Of a DNA stretch of 64,000 bases, positions 57,522 through 64,000 are shown one piece after another. The stretch spans positions 1-64,000 of the forward strand of contig NCSJ02000084.1 in NCBI GenBank assembly GCA_002812745.2. The letters are read 5' to 3'. Below the pieces are notes generated by a model. That model saw only the letters and a list, made by a program, of their open reading frames with translations. It did not search any database and was not told the origin of the DNA. The stretch comes from Scytalidium lignicola. Taxonomy: Eukaryota > Ascomycota > Leotiomycetes. Positions within the stretch are counted from its first letter, which is position 1. Each line of letters starts with the position of its first letter. The position numbers and the translations under genes are program-made.

Positions 57522-58868
57522 TTACTGATCCTCACCAATGCTCCCTCTTCTTTCCCTCCTATACCCCCCACCGCCTCTCTTCTTTCTCTTTTCTTCTGCG
57601 TAATCGCTTCCTACTGTTGACGATATGCCTGGAATAGGATGATGGTAACTCTTAGTTCCTATATCACTAGAATCTTCGCTGATAATAGTACCAAGATCGG
57701 AGTCAGTGGGAGGGAGTCTCTTAATTGGACTTCTGCTTTCGTGACGAGCACGACGCTCGGAGCGGCGCTCAGCCCGGGATTGAGAATCACTTTTACGTGA
57801 TTCATCTCTGTCAGCCACGCTATCATCTCCAACTCTGAAACTGAAGTTTCGACGCTGAGCCGCGCGACCCTTTTCCTGGAGCCTGCGTGCCTCGGACTTG
57901 ATATGTTCTTGGTCAGATTCTACCTCTTCGCGGTGTGTAACACTACTGTCAGCTATGCTGCGGTTCCAGAAATTACTTGGCCTCTCGGTGGTAGACGGCA
58001 TGACTTTACGAATTCCAGCAGCCGCACTGGTGGGTTTATCCTTTCTTTCTTTTCGAGACTTAGTAGGTGTTGTCGTAGGAGTGACCTGGCGGTGAGACAA
58101 GAGGTCGGTAGAAACATCACTTCCCTGTGTGTTGGATCCATCCCAGGTGCTAGCCTCGGATTGTTTGTTAATGCCACCAACTCTTGCAGGCTTCTCATGG
58201 CGGTAAGCGCGTATAGCTTCTTGCACACCGATATCCATTTCTTCTTCGTCGTTGGGACCTCTAGGAGCGTGGCTTCGTCTGGATTTCTTCTTCCGATGAC
58301 TTTTTGTGGATGGAACAGTAGCATTATCTTGGTATGGGACTTCTGTCATCTCGCTGGTCACCTGGCTACCACTAAGACTGCTGCCTTCATCATCGAAGTC
58401 CTTGTATTTCTTGCCCTTCTTCTTCTTTCCCCATATTGATCTGTTTTCGCCGTGGACAATACTGCCGCCTCCAAGATCTGTAGATTCCGTAGCACCACTA
58501 AGAGTTGTACCATTTGGACCCTTTCTTCTTAATACTGTGCTTTTGTAGTCATCCCAGTCATTCTCTGCAAAGTAGAACCCTCCGTTCTTCGCCCAGAAAA
58601 AGAACCATATGCCAGTAAGAACAATGCCAACACCGATGAGAGCAAACAATGCGAAGAATGCTTTGTTGGGAATATTTTGAGGAGGAGTTACACCAGCACT
58701 GTAGTCGGGTAGAGGGTTGTCATCTCGAGGAATGAGTTCTCTGGTCCTTTTTACTAGACTAGCTGCTGCTTCGGAGATGCTTGCTGAGGTCGGGGTTCGT
58801 TTGAGGGTTGTTGAGAGATAGGATTTAATGGTGGAGAAGGAGTGTTCAGAGTTCGGAACTGGTGCCAT
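57522..58868 (-). CDS. Conserved single-pass membrane protein of filamentous fungi
   Basis: 448 aa, no intron. Residues about 70-93 form one transmembrane helix (AFFALFALIGVGIVLTGIWF, then FFWA), followed by NGGFYFAENDWDDYKSTVLR and RKGPNGTTLSGATESTDLGG, a block I recognise as conserved in Pezizomycotina proteins of unknown function. The 330-residue tail is hydrophilic, rich in Arg/Lys/Ser/Asp (KKKKGKKYKDFDDEGSSLSG, SHRKKKSRRSHAPRG, SRAERRSERRARHESRSP) and probably disordered and phosphorylated. No signal peptide, so the helix may be an internal anchor. The ATG at 58868 is preceded by an ordinary promoter. Function unknown. Confidence 0.85.
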   Translation of the reverse strand: MAPVPNSEHSFSTIKSYLSTTLKRTPTSASISEAAASLVKRTRELIPRDDNPLPDYSAGVTPPQNIPNKAFFALFALIGVGIVLTGIWFFFWAKNGGFYFAENDWDDYKSTVLRRKGPNGTTLSGATESTDLGGGSIVHGENRSIWGKKKKGKKYKDFDDEGSSLSGSQVTSEMTEVPYQDNATVPSTKSHRKKKSRRSHAPRGPNDEEEMDIGVQEAIRAYRHEKPARVGGINKQSEASTWDGSNTQGSDVSTDLLSHRQVTPTTTPTKSRKERKDKPTSAAAGIRKVMPSTTERPSNFWNRSIADSSVTHREEVESDQEHIKSEARRLQEKGRAAQRRNFSFRVGDDSVADRDESRKSDSQSRAERRSERRARHESRSPIKRLPPTDSDLGTIISEDSSDIGTKSYHHPIPGISSTVGSDYAEEKRKKRGGGGYRRERRGSIGEDQ

Positions 58869-59436
58869 GGTGCCGGCTTTTTGTTTTGCCTTGGGCGGTA
58901 CCGCCCTGTGGCATGGAGTCCACGGAGTAGAAATATATATTTCTGGTGAGTCCGGTTAACGCTTAGTGATTGCTGTGCGGGACTTCCTCAAACAATTTTT
59001 GGTTGAAAAGAATTGACTGATGGAAACGATGAATAGGATGGATGGATTGTTGGAAATTGGAAGATGATTTAGGCCAGTTCGCCTGACAACGTTTGTTGAA
59101 AGGACGAGGCTGGGGAAATTCACGAGGCGGGAAATTGGGGGGGTTGAATGTCAACAATGCTGACGTTGACACGGCAACATGCTGAGTCAGCACACCTCTT
59201 CCGGAAAATTGATAGCCGGAGTAGAACAAGCCTTAAACTGGTATGCGTCGTAACTTCGGAAATACCGTACACATAATTGCGATATCAATAGACCGAGCTC
59301 AATGAACATTGCCTGTGTTTCTTTCATATCACATCTAAACAAATTACAGCAGCCTTGATCGAAGAAGGAACAAAGTTGGTTACTTGAAGCGAAGCCTTCA
59401 TACAGCGTGGCTCAAAATAATAAAGCAAAATAATCA
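58869..59436. promoter_or_regulatory. Bidirectional promoter region
   Basis: 568 bp between divergent starts (membrane protein leftward, EEP-family enzyme rightward). A minus frame at 58963-59229 has no domain and is not called. Confidence 0.45.
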
Positions 59437-60387
59437 ATGGAGGAAGATCCCTCTTATACACTACAGGAACTAGATTTTAAGGAAAGAATTGCCATGCAGG
59501 AAACCAAACACACGGGAGTCCCAATCCGACTAGTAACGCATAACATTCGGTATGCAACGGACTCACCATTCCGAGGAGAAGAGGTATGGGAAGTGCGCTG
59601 CCCTCGTCTTTGTGCCCAGTTAGAATTTAATGCACGCAACCCCTCTACGACATTTATTTGTCTTCAGGAGGTCCTTCACACCCAACTAATCGATATCTTC
59701 GAGTCCCTAAACTACAATGGTGGGTTTGGAACCTCCTGGGATTACATTGGTGTGGGACGGGATGATGGTAAGGAATCTGGGGAGTATAATCCAATCTTTT
59801 ACCGCTCAGATATATGGCATCTGGAGAAGAAGTCTATTTTTTGGCTCAGCGAGACTCCATCGGTCCCTTCTAGAGGATGGGATGCCGCGTGCAACAGGCT
59901 TGTCACTATAGGGGCCTTTAAGCACTGCAAGACAGGTCAGAATGTAGTGATACTCTGCACTCACCTAGATCATAAAGGAGCAGAGGCTCGACGGAAGAGT
60001 GCTAAAGAATTGCTGGTGACAATAGACAACTTTGCACATACCATTTCGCCCTCTCTGCTACTCCTGGCTGGTGATTTTAACAGTCCCCCAGATGACGATG
60101 CATATAAGATCATGACAGAAGGCTCCGGTATGATAGATGTTAGCACTGTGGTACCAAAGGAGAAGCAGTATGGGAATGAAATGACTTTTACCTCATTTGG
60201 ATACGTGGATAATACACCGAGCAGGATTGACTTTATATTCGCTAGACGGGATGATTTACCTAATATTTCTTCATATGCCGTGTTAGCAAATTGCTTTGAC
60301 GATGGTGTTTATCTCTCTGACCACCGGGCATGTGTTGCTGATTTTTGGTTACCTACAGAAGCGGTTATGAAGGAGTCTCTGCGCTAA
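59437..60387 (+). CDS. Endonuclease/exonuclease/phosphatase (EEP) family protein
   Basis: 316 aa, intronless. EEP active-site landmarks in order: RLVTHNIRYAT (Asn ligand), FICLQEVLH (metal Glu), SGEYNPIFYR, VVILCTHLDHKG (catalytic His area), LLLAGDFNSPPDD (Asp/Asn), PSRIDFIFA and YLSDHRACVA (Asp-His pair). All catalytic positions seem present. The family includes AP endonucleases, nocturnin/CCR4-like deadenylases, sphingomyelinases and inositol phosphatases. The length and LQEV/HNIRYAT wording fit fungal proteins annotated as endonuclease/exonuclease/phosphatase domain or Mg2+-dependent phosphodiesterase, but the substrate cannot be chosen. No signal peptide or CAAX box, so probably cytosolic. 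Confidence 0.9.
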   Translation: MEEDPSYTLQELDFKERIAMQETKHTGVPIRLVTHNIRYATDSPFRGEEVWEVRCPRLCAQLEFNARNPSTTFICLQEVLHTQLIDIFESLNYNGGFGTSWDYIGVGRDDGKESGEYNPIFYRSDIWHLEKKSIFWLSETPSVPSRGWDAACNRLVTIGAFKHCKTGQNVVILCTHLDHKGAEARRKSAKELLVTIDNFAHTISPSLLLLAGDFNSPPDDDAYKIMTEGSGMIDVSTVVPKEKQYGNEMTFTSFGYVDNTPSRIDFIFARRDDLPNISSYAVLANCFDDGVYLSDHRACVADFWLPTEAVMKESLR

Positions 60388-60787
60388 GTAATTGATCTAA
60401 GAATGGTATTAGTTATCTAGAACCTTACAAGGATTCAAATCGCTCACTGGGTTGTGCAAATATGCTGACCAACAGAAAATATACGAATCACGTTTGTACA
60501 TATAACTCGAGATGCCGACTCCAATATCCATGATTGGTTCGGATATTCGGATATACACAAGTGACCTACTTCCACCCGGGTTTAAATTTCGCCCCGCGAG
60601 GATATTTCAACATCCGAATTCCCCCAAGGAAGAATAATATGATTGAATTCACCAATTATTCTATTCTTGGTGCTTTAAATTACATTTATTTAGAAGTCTA
60701 GAAACAAACGTACAAACGTCTTGGTTTGGATTAATCACCGCTATTTGGTGCCTTTTTAGGAAAAGTGTATATTACTGTTTAATAACT
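60388..60787. other. Spacer / promoter of the Zn2Cys6 gene
   Basis: 400 bp. It contains a repeated CGGATATTCGGATA motif near 60539-60554; no other signal. Confidence 0.4.
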
Positions 60788-62460
60788 ATGAAGGAGGCTC
60801 AACCTAGACTAAGAAGCTCGAAAGCATGCGAGACATGTCGATTAACAAAGAGTCGCTGTGTATTTGCAGATGGTAGTGCGACCTGTCGAAAGTTCGTGCT
60901 TTTTTACTTTGTTGCATTGATTCCCATGAAGCTTTTTTGATAGTCCAGAAATTTCAACATCAAAGTATAGAACAAAGGCTAATCCATAGTTTTCTAATAC
61001 ACAGATGCGAGCAAACTGGGAGCCAATGTTCTGTTAGAGCTAAAGCACGTCCGAGAAGGGCCCAGGCTGGTGTTTCGTAAGTGTTATCGTTACCTCCTTA
61101 AAGCAGAATTGTTATCACAAATTAAAAAGACCTTGTGCACAACTCGGTAAAAGTTGATTATACTGATCATAAAATCCTTCCAGCCGTGTACAGGGTGATC
61201 TGAATCCGGATGTAGGTGCTCATAAGACCGACAAGACTGCGGAAGTCTCGATAAAACTTCCCGTTGTTCCTTATCCCAATTCCGATGAGGTTCTAGAACA
61301 ACTCAATAACCACCATTCTCGTATCTTCGATGAAAGTGAAGCTTCTGGTAATCTAGATAGACCATGCCCTAAAGGTGGAACGGCTACAGATACCCAAACC
61401 AGCCCATCCAAGCCTCGTGGTGTTCTTGAAAGACATACTATTTCCATTGATGAAGCTCGGAAATTGCTTGTTACGTATCGACAACAAGGGGCTTACTTCC
61501 CATTTGTTATTATTCCACCTGAGACCACGGTTCAATCCCTTGCTCGAAAATCTCCGTTTCTGCTATTGTCTATCTTGACATCCGCAGCATATCGAGAACC
61601 TCTACTATATCACCAGTTGGAACATGAATTCAAACGTGTCTTGAGTTCCAAGGTCATTTGTGATGAGGAAAAGAGTTTAGACTATCTTCAAGGTCTGTTG
61701 GTATATTTGGCGTGGTGAGTAAATTGTAACATGTAAATGAGAAAGCAATGCTAATAATAGTGTGGTCTAGGTATCCGTTTCATACTAAACTTAAATATAA
61801 TCAAGCATTCATGTATATGAATCTTGCCGTCAGTCTCACTGTGGACCTTGGCCTTGATCGAGAACATCCAAGCATGAATTCCAGTATTGGCGTGAGAACG
61901 GAGGGGCTCATCAAGAACAATGCCTTTAGCAAAGAGGCAAGATTAGCATACTTGGGTTGCTACTACCTGTCGTCCATGTTAGTGGAGTGAGAATGCTGTA
62001 TTTTCTGGTGTATAGACTAACAAAGTTGAATGTAGCATATCAACTGGCTTTGACAAGCCTATTATTCTGCAATATAGCAGTCTCTTAGAGAGTCGTTGCC
62101 AGTTACTCTTGGAAGAGGGGTTCGGGATGGACGCCGTGCCGCTCATCAAGTTACAACGCATTGCAGAGAAGATCCACCAGTATGCATCTATGAAGTCTAC
62201 CGATGACTCTGATATGAATTCTTTGTACGCAGACATTAATGTAGAATTGCTCCAGAACGAATTGGATGAATGGAGAAAGTCTACTCCTATAGGCCTCAAA
62301 TCCCATCGTATGTCATTCTAAACTTGTCTTTAACCTGCTTCTTACTAATTTGTTTTAAAAAAAACCAGCCGCTGCTGCCGTGGCAGACCGCTTCATTGGT
62401 ATCTGCGTCTACAGCCACCGGCTAGGCTTCATGCACCGGCCGTACCACCATACCGAATCT

Positions 62461-62494
<34 letters not shown>

Positions 62495-63108
62495 CGGCTG
62501 CCACGCCATCTAACGCGTCCCACCTGTACTATTGCCAGCAAGCATCAAAACGTTTCTTTGAGTACCTGCTCTCGGTCCCCGAGTCGCATTACTGGGAATT
62601 CACAATGGCTCAATGGTCATCAGTGGCCCTGGCTGTGATGATTGTCTCCCGTCTCACTTTTATCATGGCTGCAGAAAAGAACTGGGACCCGGATACCACC
62701 AGACAGAGTATACCATTGGGAATGTATCTTGATTGTCTCTGCTACCGTCTTGGAACCCTCTCGCCCTACAATGAATCGGATTCAAGTAATAAAACCCCAG
62801 GTGCATTATTCATCTACAAGAAACTCATGGGCAGCGTGAAGCAATCATATGAACGACGAGTAAGCAAGATCAGACCTGGCAGTTTCGTAACCAAGAATGG
62901 AATTGCGGTGGGCGAAACCAGGGGCGGTTGTCCGATGTTCGATCCTGTCATGAGGCATTATTTCGAGAAGGACGATTCGATATCGTTGTGGGGACCCTCA
63001 CCGGCTGGAACGTACAGCAGTGGCTCGGAGAGTTCGAATGCATCACATACGCTAAGATATCATGACCTCTGGGCGACCATGACGGGGACGTGGGTTGAGG
63101 AGGCGTGA
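60788..63108 (+). CDS. Zn2Cys6 fungal transcription factor
   Basis: Six exons: 60788-60891, 61005-61076, 61184-61714, 61771-61977, 62036-62307 and 62369-63108, total 1926 nt, 641 aa, all joins frame-consistent. The binuclear cluster is built across intron 1: CETCRLTKSRCVFADGSATC, then RKCEQTGSQC (C-x2-C-x6-C-x8-C-x2-C-x6-C), with a basic tail RAKARPRRAQ. The middle region has the helical layout of fungal-specific factor domains (SPFLLLSILTSAAY, FMYMNLAVSLTVDLGLDREH, EARLAYLGCYYLSSMI). Exon 6 contains a run of 12 Thr encoded by an ACA microsatellite (62460-62495) in a loop. The weakest join is donor GTTCGT at 60892. DNA-binding nuclear regulator; target genes unknown. No metabolic cluster adjoins it within the window. 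Confidence 0.92.
62460..62495 (+). repeat. (ACA)n microsatellite coding polythreonine
   Basis: Twelve tandem ACA/ACG codons in frame inside the transcription factor gene. Length polymorphism between strains is likely without frame change. Confidence 0.95.
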
Positions 63109-64000
63109 AAATGGGAAAACTGAATTTGGTGACTTACAGATGATCTTCGGGAGGGCGGGCTATATTGACCATCATATATTCAGCGTCCCCAGTTTATATG
63201 CAGCACAATAGATTGGATTAAGCCTTGGACGATCGAGACCTGTCGATCGATTCCGTTTCTCTTCAGGGCACGCAAGGCTCAAGTGCTCAGCGACGACACG
63301 TTTAACCATTGAAAATCCGGGATCTACCCGAGGCTTTGGGAGGTGTGGTAACACTCTCCTTTCCCCCACAAAGATAGCTTCCTCCAGCAAATCGCTTGCC
63401 TTGCAGGTGGAAGGTCTGTCTTGGGAATGGCCTGGTTTAAAGAAGGGCAGCGTATGAGGCGGAGGCTGCGGGAGAGCGGGGGTTTGGTGATTAAACAAGA
63501 ACCCAGCTCAAATGGAGGTCAACGACTCGAACCACCTGGAAAAAGCCCCGAACCCCACGTCTTTTGCTGACATAACCGCTTCTCCAGTCAGATGGCGGCC
63601 AGATCCGTTTCGATGCTGGTGGATATCCAGACGGTGGTCCCAGTTGGCTGGTGGGGAGTGTGTGGCCTTATATGGGTGAGGTGAGTTGACGGTTGAGACG
63701 GAAAAGGGCGGTGAAGGGCCGCGTAATTTTTGTTTGGAGTCTAGATCTCTTTTTTTTTCTTTCGATATGTCGAGAATGGCTCTTGCAGGGTGAAAACGTA
63801 AATCAATAATAATAGCAATAAAAACTTACAATCTTGTTTACTTTCAAGCAATGTAGCAGTGCATATTTTATAAGTAGCATTTATGCACTGCAATGGTAAG
63901 TCTGATGTTGACTATTTAAAAGGAGCTTCGACCTTCATCTCCACCACAAAGCTAATTAGCACTAACTCTGCGCGTACAATACTTTGGAGCACGGGTACAA
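63109..64000. other. Right edge, no supported gene
   Basis: A minus frame at 63172-63498 (108 codons) is Pro/Arg-rich with no domain. Sequence after 63840 is AT-rich and could be the promoter of a gene beyond the edge. Confidence 0.4.

Noticed and set aside
57903..58439. 178-codon plus-strand frame
   Set aside because: Antisense shadow of the Arg/Ser-rich membrane-protein tail, no domain.

Overview
The window comes from a filamentous ascomycete, most likely a leotiomycete (Helotiales; Sclerotiniaceae-like). Protein-coding genes carry many short introns (46-211 nt) with GTAAGT-type donors and CTAAC/CTAAT branch points. Familiar Pezizomycotina families are present: Bud4, coronin, TRI12-type MFS, Zn2Cys6, DUF7580 and a C2H2/ubiquitin-like protein. 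These genes alternate with very AT-rich blocks of transposon relics whose stop codons and Cys-to-Tyr, His-to-Tyr and Asp-to-Asn changes are what repeat-induced point mutation (RIP, C-to-T on either strand) produces. Exon joins were worked out by hand from splice consensus plus reading frame. No database was consulted, so family names rest on motif recognition.

Layout. 1-5.3 kb: RIP-degraded Ty1/copia tail (+), then a Helitron relic (+). 5.4-6.0 kb: a small, apparently frameshifted membrane-protein gene (-). 7.0-11.9 kb: a divergent pair, a C2H2 zinc-finger protein with a ubiquitin-like domain (-) and a DUF7580 protein (+). 12.1-12.9 kb: Tc1/mariner relic (-). 13.5-14.4 kb: short-chain dehydrogenase pseudogene (-). 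14.87-23.21 kb: a pogo/Tigger-like DNA transposon with nearly identical 41-bp terminal inverted repeats and a TA duplication, split by a 6.4-kb Ty3/gypsy LTR retrotransposon (-) that also has an antisense Zn2Cys6-like frame. 24.0-26.5 kb: MULE transposon (+) with inverted repeats and an 8-bp target duplication. 26.75-29.05 kb: TRI12-type MFS exporter (-).

31.8-35.1 kb: 1027-aa ankyrin protein (+). 36.1-41.4 kb: Fe(II)/2-oxoglutarate dioxygenase (-), D-2-hydroxyacid dehydrogenase (-) and secreted agmatinase-family ureohydrolase (+); the agmatinase has a damaged splice donor in this assembly. 42.0-43.5 kb: PLOD-like glycosyltransferase-family protein (-), next to long purine microsatellites. 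45.5-50.1 kb: Bud4/anillin-type PH protein (-). 51.1-51.3 kb: a MITE. 52.9-55.2 kb: coronin (-). 55.7 kb: tRNA-Val(CAC) with a 13-nt intron. 56.4-57.1 kb: four-exon Ecm15/UPF0045 thiamine-binding-type protein (+). 57.5-58.9 kb: single-pass membrane protein (-). 59.4-60.4 kb: endonuclease/exonuclease/phosphatase-family protein (+). 60.8-63.1 kb: Zn2Cys6 transcription factor (+).

Functionally, 45-59 kb is housekeeping (septation landmark, actin regulator, tRNA, Ecm15). 7-43 kb is more accessory: immunity-like domain proteins, exporter, ankyrin protein and a possible amino-acid or guanidino-compound catabolic neighbourhood. I found no CRISPR-like or prokaryotic system. The most unusual signals are the nested transposon with intact ends, the antisense Zn2Cys6-like frame in the retroelement, the agmatinase donor lesion, and the divergent C2H2-UBL/DUF7580 pair.
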